DNA of 64,000 bases from JBAXQQ01 sp037131695 (GTDB taxonomy: Bacteria; Armatimonadota; Hebobacteria; CAIYQO01), in the NCBI GenBank assembly GCA_964638715.1, contig CAZWZF010000019.1, forward strand, positions 1-64,000, written 5' to 3'. Shown here one piece after another: positions 33,642-42,600 of the stretch (the first letter of the stretch is position 1; every line of letters begins with the position of its first letter). Position numbers and translations under genes: made by a program. The notes under the pieces were generated by a model that was given only the letters and a program-made list of their open reading frames with translations, did not search any database and was not told the DNA's origin.

Positions 33642-34661
33642 TTATATAGCAGTGACCTTAACTGTTTTACCAGTCTTGGCTGCTTCTTCCGCTGCGAAAA
33701 CTACGGCTACTGCCCTTGCGCCATCGATAAGCGAAGGATAGGGGGTGCCGCCATTTCGTACCGCGTCATAAAAACTGCGCAGGTTGCCGCAATTGTCGCT
33801 ATCGCCTTCAATTGCAACCGGTACTTTTGGCTCTTTTTTACCATCGAGATGGGAAGTTTGCAGCCACATTTTAGTGCCTTCATCAAAATAAAGCTCTTCA
33901 CGATACAGGTTTGCTTTTGTTCCCAGAATATCAAATTTATGGCGATATGGTGTGACATGATAGGCGTTAAGGGTACCAATCAAGCCAGACGCAAAACGCA
34001 GGTTGCAAATCGCGGCGTCGGCGGTGCCGGTGGTATGCACGTCATAACGCATCATACAGCCAACCTCGGCAACAGGTCCAAAATAAAACATTAATTCATG
34101 CAGTGCGTGAACTCCGCATTGAAACAGCATGCCGCCGGGATTTTTATCCGGGTCGCCGCGCCAATCCCCGGGCTTTATATGTAGCCCGCCGTTATGGGCA
34201 GTGGTTTTTTCAATAGCAGCAATTGTACCAAACTCGCCAGCGTCAATCATTTTTTTAATCGTTGCTGATACCGCGTCGTGAGAATGGTCATTGTGTCCAA
34301 GTCCAACTACCAGACCGGTTTTCTTTTGCATATCAAGCAGCGCATTTACTTCATCCATGCTGGAGCATAACGGCTTTTCAACAAAAACATGCAATCCGCG
34401 TTCCATGGCAGCCAATGCCTGTTCCGCGTGATATTTGCCGCCGGTGGAAATTATTAATGCTTCTACGTTCGGGGTGGCGAGTAAATCATCAAAACTTTCT
34501 GCTATTCGTGCGCCGTCATCACGTTTGCAATTCTCCAGTGCATCTTTGTTGAAATCATACGCGGCAACTATCTCAAACAAACCGGTTTCCCGCATTCGCT
34601 CGCGCCGGTATCCGCCAAAACCGCCGACACCAACCATTATAACCCGCATTTTATTATTCAT
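33642..34661 (-). CDS. Gfo/Idh/MocA-family oxidoreductase
   Basis: The 339-aa product has the NAD-binding GVGGFGGYRRERMRETG motif at the N-terminus, ALIISTGGKYHAEQALAAMERG, the diagnostic VFVEKPLCSSMDEV, and the second-domain segments GHNDHSHDAV and PGGMLFQCGVHALHELMFYFG. Such enzymes oxidise or reduce hydroxyl groups of sugars, inositols and related compounds with NAD(P). In this locus it probably acts on a released sugar. It is cytoplasmic (no signal peptide). The ATG follows GGGAG, and the operator-like motif lies at 34705-34720 upstream. Confidence 0.92.
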   Translation of the reverse strand: MNNKMRVIMVGVGGFGGYRRERMRETGLFEIVAAYDFNKDALENCKRDDGARIAESFDDLLATPNVEALIISTGGKYHAEQALAAMERGLHVFVEKPLCSSMDEVNALLDMQKKTGLVVGLGHNDHSHDAVSATIKKMIDAGEFGTIAAIEKTTAHNGGLHIKPGDWRGDPDKNPGGMLFQCGVHALHELMFYFGPVAEVGCMMRYDVHTTGTADAAICNLRFASGLIGTLNAYHVTPYRHKFDILGTKANLYREELYFDEGTKMWLQTSHLDGKKEPKVPVAIEGDSDNCGNLRSFYDAVRNGGTPYPSLIDGARAVAVVFAAEEAAKTGKTVKVTAI

Positions 34662-34704
34662 GATTTCTCCCTTTAGAGATGATTTTCATTAATTATGGCA
34701 AAAT

Positions 34705-34720
34705 TGTACACCGGATTACA
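34705..34720 (-). promoter_or_regulatory. Shared operator/promoter motif, site 2
   Basis: Minus-strand TGTAATCCGGTGTACA, about 44 bp before the oxidoreductase ATG. It differs from sites 1 and 3 at one base and keeps TGTAnnCCGGnnTACA. It lies in the gap between this gene and the divergent DUF1835 gene, so it could affect both. Confidence 0.6.
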
Positions 34721-34789
34721 GGAGTTTGGCAATAAGAATTGACAAACAAACAAATAATGAGGAAAATATTAATACTTTAGGAGATGAAA

Positions 34790-35644
34790 ATGTCTACTTT
34801 ACACATTACCAGCGGCGATTGTGCTGGTGGAACTATCTCGAAAACCGGCATTGATGGAGATATTTTCGTATGGCACGACATTATGTATGCCGGTCCCCGC
34901 AATCCCGGATGGCCCAATGCTGAAACTCTGCTTGCCCGCGCTTCTTTTCTCGAATCTGAAACTGGTGGTGGTTTGAAAAAAGATTTTCTGCTGGAATCAC
35001 TGAAAAACCAGTATGATAAACTGAAAAATGCCGCAAATTATGATCGCATTGTCCTCTGGTTTGACGCCTGTCTGTTTGACCAATCCATGCTGGCGCATAT
35101 TCTTACCTGCCTGCAATTTCAAAGAATTACCAATGTTGACCTGCTGTGTGTCGACGCGTTTCCGGGTATTGACCAATACGACGGGTTAGGGCAATTAACA
35201 GTAGAGCAACTGGTCTCGGTATACAACCATCGGCGCCCGGTGACAACAGAGCAATTTACCTTTGCCACGGAAGTAGATGAAGCATTTGCTATGCAGGATA
35301 AAGCAGCATTTGTCAAATTATCGAACAGTACAAATTCACCACTGCAATGGATACCCGCGGCAATATCGCGCTACTTGCTGGAAATCCCCGAATCAGGTTT
35401 GGGACGATTGGAACAACTGGCATTAGACGCCGTAAAATCCGGCTGTACAACCCCAATAGAGATATTCAAACATGCCTCGAAAAATGACACCCACCCGCAA
35501 TTCTGGGGTGACACCACCCTGTGGGGAAAAGTTAACAGTCTTGCAGACCGCCAATTGGTATATATTGAAGGCCCAACAGCGAAGCTGCCACAATGGGATT
35601 GTAAGGGAATGGAAGATTATCGGGTGTATCAGTTATGCAGTTAG
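34790..35644 (+). CDS. DUF1835/DUF3658-type protein of unknown function
   Basis: The N-terminus, LHITSGDCAGGTISKTGIDGDIFVWHDIMYAGPR, matches the DUF1835 pattern (H-x-x-x-G-D, then a D-x-x-x-x-G-P stretch), with IVLWFDACLFDQSMLAHILTCL and LLCVDAFPGIDQY further on. The C-terminal half resembles DUF3658. Function is unknown. The product is cytoplasmic and has no enzyme motif I recognise. I use ATG 34790 because AGGAG ends 6 nt before it; the ATG at 34784 directly abuts that site. It overlaps the NERD gene by 10 bp, and together they are the only plus-strand genes within the glycan locus. Confidence 0.75.
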   Translation: MSTLHITSGDCAGGTISKTGIDGDIFVWHDIMYAGPRNPGWPNAETLLARASFLESETGGGLKKDFLLESLKNQYDKLKNAANYDRIVLWFDACLFDQSMLAHILTCLQFQRITNVDLLCVDAFPGIDQYDGLGQLTVEQLVSVYNHRRPVTTEQFTFATEVDEAFAMQDKAAFVKLSNSTNSPLQWIPAAISRYLLEIPESGLGRLEQLALDAVKSGCTTPIEIFKHASKNDTHPQFWGDTTLWGKVNSLADRQLVYIEGPTAKLPQWDCKGMEDYRVYQLCS

Positions 35645-36291
35645 TGCAGATTTTTTTTATGAATAAAATGACATGGGTATTGATAATATTTTTCATATTG
35701 TTGATTATGTTTATTGATTTAATAAAATCATACTTTAAATCTAAAAAAGGTAAAGGGCAATTTGGAGAGTTCATTGTAAGTTTAGTATTAAATAAAATTG
35801 GCGAAACATATGAAGTTTGGAACAATATCACTTTAATAATAGATGGCGAATCAACACAAATTGACCACATAGTTATATCAAATAAAGGAATTTTTATTAT
35901 AGAAACTAAATATTTTCAAGGTCTGGTATTAGGTCAGGTAAAAGATGCAAAATGGACACAAGTTGCAGGAAGAATTAAACGCCAGTTTCAGAATCCATTA
36001 CGGCAAAATTTTCGACATACAAAATTCCTGGCAGAAAAACTTGGAGTTGAAGAAACTGTAATGATTCCCATGGTTTGCTTTACCGCCGAAGTGCAGTTTC
36101 CGAAAGGAAAACCAGAAAATGTTTATTTTCCTCGAGAAATGGCAAAAAAAATAAAGGAATATACTGAAATTAAACTCGACATGAACCAGATAAAATCGCT
36201 AAAAAGACAATTGCAAGCGATGGGTGCTACCACATCAGAAAAGAGCAAGGCTCATCTTGAGAATTTGAAGAACAGGCATAAAATACAGTAA
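35635..36291 (+). CDS. Membrane-anchored NERD-domain protein
   Basis: The 218-aa product has an N-terminal membrane helix (about 12-30, MTWVLIIFFILLIMFIDLI) and a NERD domain (about 41-150): GQFGEFIVSLVLNKIG, then IDHIVISNKGIFIIETKYFQG, where the Asp and the E-x-K pattern resemble endonuclease-like active sites. NERD stands for nuclease-related domain; such proteins are often thought to act on nucleic acid, but activity has rarely been shown. The gene is A+T-rich and overlaps the DUF1835 gene by 10 bp. A downstream ATG at 35659 is possible but has no ribosome site. Confidence 0.82.
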   Translation: MQLVQIFFMNKMTWVLIIFFILLIMFIDLIKSYFKSKKGKGQFGEFIVSLVLNKIGETYEVWNNITLIIDGESTQIDHIVISNKGIFIIETKYFQGLVLGQVKDAKWTQVAGRIKRQFQNPLRQNFRHTKFLAEKLGVEETVMIPMVCFTAEVQFPKGKPENVYFPREMAKKIKEYTEIKLDMNQIKSLKRQLQAMGATTSEKSKAHLENLKNRHKIQ

Positions 36292-36305
36292 TGAAAAGGA
36301 ATTAT

Positions 36306-36367
36306 TTAACAGGATATTCAGGATAACCACGATAATAATATCTTGTTCATCCTGAATATCCTGTTAA
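36306..36367. terminator. 19-bp perfect inverted repeat between converging genes
   Basis: TTAACAGGATATTCAGGAT (36306-36324) is exactly mirrored by ATCCTGAATATCCTGTTAA (36349-36367) around a 24-nt loop. It lies between the NERD gene (+) and a URO-D gene (-), so a bidirectional terminator is plausible. The wording is related to the CAGGATTAAC repeats at 31162 and 37454, so it may instead be a repeat element. Confidence 0.65.
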
Positions 36368-36401
36368 TTTAAACGAAGTTCCTTAAACTGAACACTGAAC
36401 A

Positions 36402-37436
36402 CTACCCCTCTAACACCGTATCAAAAAACGCAATGATATTCTCTGTTGGCATATCTTCGGTGAATACCTGGGATGGTCCGATAAGCAGGCCGCCGACGGG
36501 GGCGAAGGTGTCGAGGACGCGGAGCGTGGCATCGCGGACATCTGTCGGTTTTTTATGCACCAGAGTCAGGTGGCTTACGCCGCCGTCCAATGCCAGTCGT
36601 CCTTTGCGGAACTCTTTCAAACGGGCGTGGTCGTTATCTTTCACATAGTCGGGGAAGGGGTTCCAGCAATCTACACCTATTTTGATAAGGTCATCCAGCA
36701 ATGGCCAGATGTACCCGCAGGAGTGGAACCATACTTTTGCGCCGTGAGCATGAACGATATCGAATGCCTGTTTCCATGCCGGTTTATAATAGGTGCGCCA
36801 CATCTCCGGGCTTATCATCAATCGGTCCATGGTGCCGATATCGTCATCGGCGCGGACAACTTCGATTTCTCCCTGACCGGCATTGAGCAGCTTTTCGATA
36901 TAGCCAGTGGTGAACTCAGTCATCTTCTCAACATAAACCTGCATGTATTCTTCATCGGTGACATCAAACAGCGCGTTTTCATTTCCGCGCAGCATGTTGT
37001 GAATCTGGTAGCCAAGTCCGATGTGCCCGGCGGATACCACCATGTCCTTCGCCTTTATTTCCAAAGCCTGGGCATAAATATGCGAGAAATCGAAATCTTC
37101 CACTCGCGGCCATTCGTGAGTTTTCAAATCTTCAATAGTATTGCATTCCAATAAACCAAAGTTATGCTGTGATGAATTGCCCCAGAAATCCAATTCAGTG
37201 CCGTCTGCCGCAATCTTTTGAGTGCCGGTGTATTTACCCATCACAGCATTCCATTCCCACACGCTGAATCCGTCGATGCCGGTTTTTAAATACAAGTCAT
37301 TCTTGCCAGTTGCGCCATAATTTTTATACACTGCCGACATGGTATCGCCATGGGCATCAAAAGCAATCGGCGGCCGGTCAGGAATACCGCCGTTCAATGC
37401 AGTCAATATTCGGTTTCTGCGGGTCATCGTTGTCAT
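36402..37436 (-). CDS. Uroporphyrinogen-decarboxylase-family protein (methyltransferase-like), copy 2
   Basis: The 344-aa product starts MTRRNRILTALNGGIPDRPPIAF and carries the URO-D superfamily segments MVVSAGHIGLGYQIHNMLRG, VVRADDDIGTMDRLMISPEMW, VWFHSCGYIWPLLDDLIKIGVDCWNPF and LLIGPSQVFTEDMPTENI. The H-S-C motif resembles the zinc site of corrinoid methyltransferases. It is only distantly similar to copy 1 (31266), so the two probably have different substrates. It follows the seven-gene operon by about 90 bp and may be read through from it. No strong ribosome site is seen. Methyl transfer is inferred from the family. Confidence 0.82.
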   Translation of the reverse strand: MTTMTRRNRILTALNGGIPDRPPIAFDAHGDTMSAVYKNYGATGKNDLYLKTGIDGFSVWEWNAVMGKYTGTQKIAADGTELDFWGNSSQHNFGLLECNTIEDLKTHEWPRVEDFDFSHIYAQALEIKAKDMVVSAGHIGLGYQIHNMLRGNENALFDVTDEEYMQVYVEKMTEFTTGYIEKLLNAGQGEIEVVRADDDIGTMDRLMISPEMWRTYYKPAWKQAFDIVHAHGAKVWFHSCGYIWPLLDDLIKIGVDCWNPFPDYVKDNDHARLKEFRKGRLALDGGVSHLTLVHKKPTDVRDATLRVLDTFAPVGGLLIGPSQVFTEDMPTENIIAFFDTVLEG

Positions 37437-37453
37437 TTTATGTACCAGTTTTT

Positions 37454-37529
37454 GACATGATTAACATGATTGACATGATTAAATAACTCCCCTCCTTGAC
37501 AAGGAGGGGTGTCCGAAGGGTGGGTGGTT
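37454..37529 (+). repeat. GACATGATT direct repeats and CCCCTCCTTG palindromic repeat, copy 4
   Basis: Three GACATGATTAACATGATT-type units (37454-37482) are followed at 37485-37529 by a full copy of the CCCCTCCTTG repeat with the long middle (GTCCGAAGGGTG) seen in copy 1. The right end of the repeat overlaps the stop codon of the adjoining glycosidase gene. Confidence 0.8.
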
Positions 37530-39591
37530 ATTCTTCATTATTAATTAAGTATGCTTTCAACGCTTCTAACTTCCCATCAATAACATCACCTGTCAGCGCA
37601 TCCGTAATTTTACCGCTAATCGGCGCGTCTTGCGGGACAAAGCTGAAGTATACTTTTGTATTGCTGTCATTTTCCCATAATACGCCGGCATATTCTTTCA
37701 TTACCGTCGGTTTTACCATTTGGTCGCGGTATTTTTTATAGACAGATAGCAGTTCTTTTATTTTTTGGACCCGTTCTTGGTTCCAGTGTTCACGTGGAAT
37801 AAGATGAAAGTTTAAATTCGGTATACGTTTAAATGCAATATATTGAAATAACGTTTCGAACGGTGCAGTACCTTTTAATATTTTACAATCATATGTATCG
37901 TCACCACGGTCATCACCATGACCAAACCACATGCCAATGACGGTATTATATGAATATCCCAACATATTACCGGCATAAATATTGCCGCCATGCAGACCGC
38001 AGCAGGAATGGTTGGAAAATGTAACCAGGGCTTCCGGCTGAATATATATTCCGGCATTATTAAGTGTCGCGTATAATTCCGCCATTTTATCAAATTGAGG
38101 ACGCATGCTGCCATCAGAATAGTCTATCTGCCACCAACCGAGATTGCTGAATGAATCCCATAGGAAACCCGCCAAACCGGTTCTTTCACATACTCCCATA
38201 ATCTGCTTTTTAATCTTGTCTGCTACCGGACCATTAAGATTTGCTGTCCAGCAACTCGCGGCATATCCTGTATCCGGGTGTCTTCCAGATTCTTTGGCTG
38301 CAAAGATACCGAATGCGCCATGTTCAAGTGATTTATCATGCTGAACAGTGGTATTCATTGAATAATGGGCAGCCATCCAGGAGAGTATTTTTACACCTTT
38401 TTCACGTGAACGGTCGCATAACGCCTTTAATTTCGCTTCGCCCCCCATGATGTCAGCAACTTCAAAATCAAGGGTGACGCACATATTCTGATGCCACCAC
38501 TTTTCAAAGATAGTGCCTTTTTGTTTTTCCGGCGGTATTGCAGCGTCAAACGCCATCTTCAATGCTTCCTGGTGTTCCCATACCGGATCAATAAAGACAT
38601 AATCTGCACCGAATTCTGATGCAACTTCCACAACATGTTCATAAGTTGTATCAAAGTTCATGTTATGCCAGACATTTTCACTGAATACTATAGCCGGTGG
38701 TGCTTCATTAATAATTCCAAATTGGTCCATTGACCGCGTTGCTTCATTTCTGGAAATTTCCAGCCACATATTTAGCGCGTCTACTTCATCGAGCACGGCT
38801 GATGAGTGAAGAATAGTCTTTGGGTTGGTACTGACTTTCGTCGATTGTTCAAATTCATGCATATCAAGATAACGCAGGTTGTCTTCGCCGCAATTGCTTT
38901 CAATAACGGTACGAATCAGCGATACCTGGTCAAACCATCCAAGCAGCACACCATCTTTGCCGTATTGCATATCAAATGACGGCAGCAGCGACCAGCGCCC
39001 CCATAAACTGCCGGGCAATAATGATGCCCATTTATCCAACCCAACGGTTGAATAAATAGTATGCAAATCAATTTTCATACTTGGCGGCGTTAACCAGTTG
39101 CGCAGGCAAATTGTGACATCATCCAGACACCCGCCAATTTCCCATGTTTGCCGGTCTATTATACGGTGAATGGGAAGAGTGCCTTCATATTCAAACCAAT
39201 ATTTAAAACCAGTGAAAGAATTCCCTCTGACTTCCGATTTTGTCGGGGTAAAACAGATTGTAAATTCTGCTTCCAGCGGAGAACTGTCCCAATTGGCTTT
39301 ACGGAAAACCGGGTCGCCAGAGCAGTCGCGGCGTTCGCGGAATAATGCATCCGGATCGCTGGTTGCCTTAGTTTTGATGCGGGTTACGCCGTAAGTGTCG
39401 GTAATATCAAGCAACCGAAATTGGCGAAAAACCTCACCATCGTAAGTGTCGAACCATGGAATAAACCGTGTTGATGAATTACGCACAGCGACACCATCAA
39501 TTGTGATTGCGCCAAGGCTTGTCAGCCATCCATCGGTGATTTCCAAATTGATATTTGCATCACCACATACTAATGTTTTGTACTCAGTCAT
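37528..39591 (-). CDS. Predicted TIM-barrel glycoside hydrolase, alpha-galactosidase-like (clan GH-D type)
   Basis: The 687-aa product has no signal peptide. It starts with a beta-rich domain (about 1-290) and continues with a probable TIM barrel: ADYVFIDPVWEHQEALK (D335), LKALCDRSREKGVKILSWMAAHY, GLAGFLWDSFSNLGWWQID (D479 in the place of a nucleophile) and GMWFGHGDDRGDDTYD, then a small C-terminal beta domain. This layout resembles GH27/GH31/GH36 alpha-glycosidases, but I cannot name the family. It is the last gene of the tightly packed operon; its ATG lies 9 bp after the propeller gene stop with AGGAA upstream. It would act in the cytoplasm on imported oligosaccharides. Confidence 0.6.
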   Translation of the reverse strand: MTEYKTLVCGDANINLEITDGWLTSLGAITIDGVAVRNSSTRFIPWFDTYDGEVFRQFRLLDITDTYGVTRIKTKATSDPDALFRERRDCSGDPVFRKANWDSSPLEAEFTICFTPTKSEVRGNSFTGFKYWFEYEGTLPIHRIIDRQTWEIGGCLDDVTICLRNWLTPPSMKIDLHTIYSTVGLDKWASLLPGSLWGRWSLLPSFDMQYGKDGVLLGWFDQVSLIRTVIESNCGEDNLRYLDMHEFEQSTKVSTNPKTILHSSAVLDEVDALNMWLEISRNEATRSMDQFGIINEAPPAIVFSENVWHNMNFDTTYEHVVEVASEFGADYVFIDPVWEHQEALKMAFDAAIPPEKQKGTIFEKWWHQNMCVTLDFEVADIMGGEAKLKALCDRSREKGVKILSWMAAHYSMNTTVQHDKSLEHGAFGIFAAKESGRHPDTGYAASCWTANLNGPVADKIKKQIMGVCERTGLAGFLWDSFSNLGWWQIDYSDGSMRPQFDKMAELYATLNNAGIYIQPEALVTFSNHSCCGLHGGNIYAGNMLGYSYNTVIGMWFGHGDDRGDDTYDCKILKGTAPFETLFQYIAFKRIPNLNFHLIPREHWNQERVQKIKELLSVYKKYRDQMVKPTVMKEYAGVLWENDSNTKVYFSFVPQDAPISGKITDALTGDVIDGKLEALKAYLINNEE

Positions 39592-39600
39592 AATGTGTTC

Positions 39601-42600
39601 CTATTCAAAGATTATTGTGCCCCAGTTGGCGCTGACTACGCGCACTTCGCTGGGAATGTCGTTGGTAACGCCAGTATCCTGGTTGTACAGGTAACGGCGC
39701 AGGGTTGTCTTAGTACCGCTGCCATCGCTGAGAAGAACACCCTGGTCGCCTTGCAATTGAGCATTTTTCGCAGGTGCTGTCATGCCAATGTCAGCCCATG
39801 GTATAGCGACCTGTGCAAGGTAGCTGTTTGTTTCTACCTGTACAGTGCCGGTAACGGTTGTCAGTTGTATAACCCGTTCAAACGGCTCTTCGGCAACTGG
39901 CGATTTATAAAGCATGGGTGCTTTCGCCATGCCAGCCGGAACTTTTCCCCACATGGCAACTGCATTTAATCCACCTTTATCGCCAGGGGTGATTATTATT
40001 CTTACATCACCGGGTTGTACAACACGTTTTCCTTCCGGTTTCGGGTTAACTATGCCAAGATGAATGTCTAAACCATCGCCGCCCTTAAACGGGAAATGCC
40101 AGTCGGTGGTGACATTTTTCCACGGTGTAGCATCTTGAACTTTGAATATCGCGTAAAGGTTTTTGTCATCGTATGCTAATCCAACCTGTGCTTTGAATGT
40201 TTCATCAATTGTTATGGTGCCAAGTTTTTTCAAATCCCAGCCTTTTAAGGTTGCGTCCAAAGCCGGAGTTGTTTTTATTGCGCTCAATGGTGGTGCTGTT
40301 TGCTGTCCATTATCTGTTGTTGCGGAAGCGATGACGGCTTTAAAATCATCGTTGCTGACAGAAATATTTCCAGCGTCAAATGTGCGTATTTTATCCCAGC
40401 CCTGCAGTTCAAGAATGCGTCCGTCTACATCGCCGCAGAAAAGATAAACTTTACCGGTTTTTGGATGTTTGAAGAAATAACCGGAGAAGTTTTCAATAAA
40501 GAATACATCAAAGTTAGGGGATGGGCCGCGGCCGTTGTCGTAACCAATTTGATCGATAAATAAACCGTCTTCGCTGAGGAATCCGAAATAGCCGCGATAA
40601 ACGCCAACGCCGACAATTTGTCCACCGTTTTGTTTCGGCATTTCTGCAAATCCGGCAATTCGCAATGCGCCATAAAGGTCTCCCGTTTTAGCAAGTGGTG
40701 CCCGAAGTGCATAAAACACTGCAACACGACTGTATCGCCAGTCAATTTTGCCATCGCGATTAAACTTATAGATCCCGTCTTCCCCGCCGCCGTCCATTCC
40801 GCCATTCACCGGGTTGCGCAGGCTGGCAACAGCATAAAACTTCTTCCAGTCATCTTTATAAGAAGGCCATACATCCATCCAGTTGCTGTATTTATTCATG
40901 TCTCCGTTGCCGGTTATTACTGTTGGTGCGTCTTCCGGTTTTGGATAAATTGGAATACCTTTTTCATCCAAACCATTTGGACGGAAAAGACGTCCGCCTT
41001 GAATAAATCCACCGTCGGGATGCATAGTGCCGCCGAACTGGGCGATTGCATTGCCAAGGCCGATACCGCTTATCTTGCGATACTCTCCTTCCTGTATCAA
41101 CCCGTCGCCATTCTGGTCTTTCCATTCAAAAGATGTGTTCCATGGCCATTCCTGTTTCGCGTTATTTAACGGTGGGAAATAACTCTGGTAATTGCTGACT
41201 GAATATACCGGCTGGTATCGGTCGCCTTTTACAGCAAATACTCCGCCATGTCCATTAAATGCGAATGGTTTGCCGGCAATAGTGGTTTGGTGGAATGTTG
41301 CGCCCATAAAACCGTATACCTGTTCAGAACCGCCTATAGCATTACCACCCATGGCAGACTGTCGGTATACTGTAGCTTCTGGTCGCCATGTCCCTTTATC
41401 GTAATCGACTATGAACTTGGTATTATGTATCAGAACTTCTTCCGGTTTGTCCAGATTCGGCGCCATCATCGGCGCGTAAGCTGCGCTGCCGTAGAAATCT
41501 TTTATTAACTTGCCATTTTTCACATTCCACAGACTGATTCGTTTCGGAGTATTGTCATTTTCAGTAACCCATAATTGTCCTTTGGCATCAACGGAAATTC
41601 CGCAAGGATTCAACATGCCGTCAGGGTCAAACTTGCCCATTAATGGACGACCGCCTTTTTTACCGATGGATTTAACCAGTTTTCCCTGCGCGTCATATCC
41701 CAGCACCTGCATCTGTTTTCCGCCTACGCTTACCCATAATATTCCCGCGTTCAGAGCCATGCCATAAGGCATTTCCAATCCTTCAGAGATGAACGGGTTA
41801 ACCGTGCCATCTTTTAAATTAATAGTGACAATTTGTTCTCCGCTGACAGCAAATAAACGATTATTTACAGCATCATATTTTATATTTCCCGGGTTTTGTA
41901 CGGTGTAGGTGTTTGCGAGCTTCATGGTCTTTTTATCAAGAGCAACCACTTTGTTCTCGGTGTATAAAGATGCAAACAGGTAATCCGGGCTGGTGGTTAG
42001 ACCGGTAATATTTGCATCATGAATAGCTGCTGCTCCGACAGGCTTTGCTGGCCAATTTGTAGTGTTCCAGTCAGATACCGGCATCACTCCCTGACCTGAG
42101 ATAAAGTTCATTCGGTTTCCGTTTGCCGTGTTGAAGACAAATAGACCGCCATGATTTGCTCCTTTGCGATTTTTGCCATCTTTCGCGACATATATCATTT
42201 CATTGTCATATACCAGTGCGGTAGCACCGCCATCAAAATCACCCCATGATATGCGGGAACCCCATTGTTTTTGACCAGTAGCATCAACCTTTATCAAAAA
42301 GTCGCCGCCTTCGTTAAAGGTCCACATCAGGTATGAGTTGCCTTTGTCGTCGGATACCGCATCTATTGGATTAGCGTGGTCGCCGCCCCAACCGAACTTT
42401 CCGCCGCTGTTGCCCCAACCCGGGTTGCCGCTGTTCATAACACTGCAGATATATTTTGGAGTTATGCCAGGGTGGGTGAGTGCTTTCATGGTATATTGAC
42501 CGGGTGGTACCGGTTTGCCGTTATCATCTTTGCCATCCCATGTTTCTGTTTGTGCACCGGCGCTGCGCTGCGCCTTGGTTAACAGAGTGCGCACTATCTG

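Noticed and set aside
36306..36367. Insertion-sequence end
   Set aside because: The 19-bp inverted repeat encloses only 24 nt and no transposase is near; it fits a terminator or a short repeat between converging genes.
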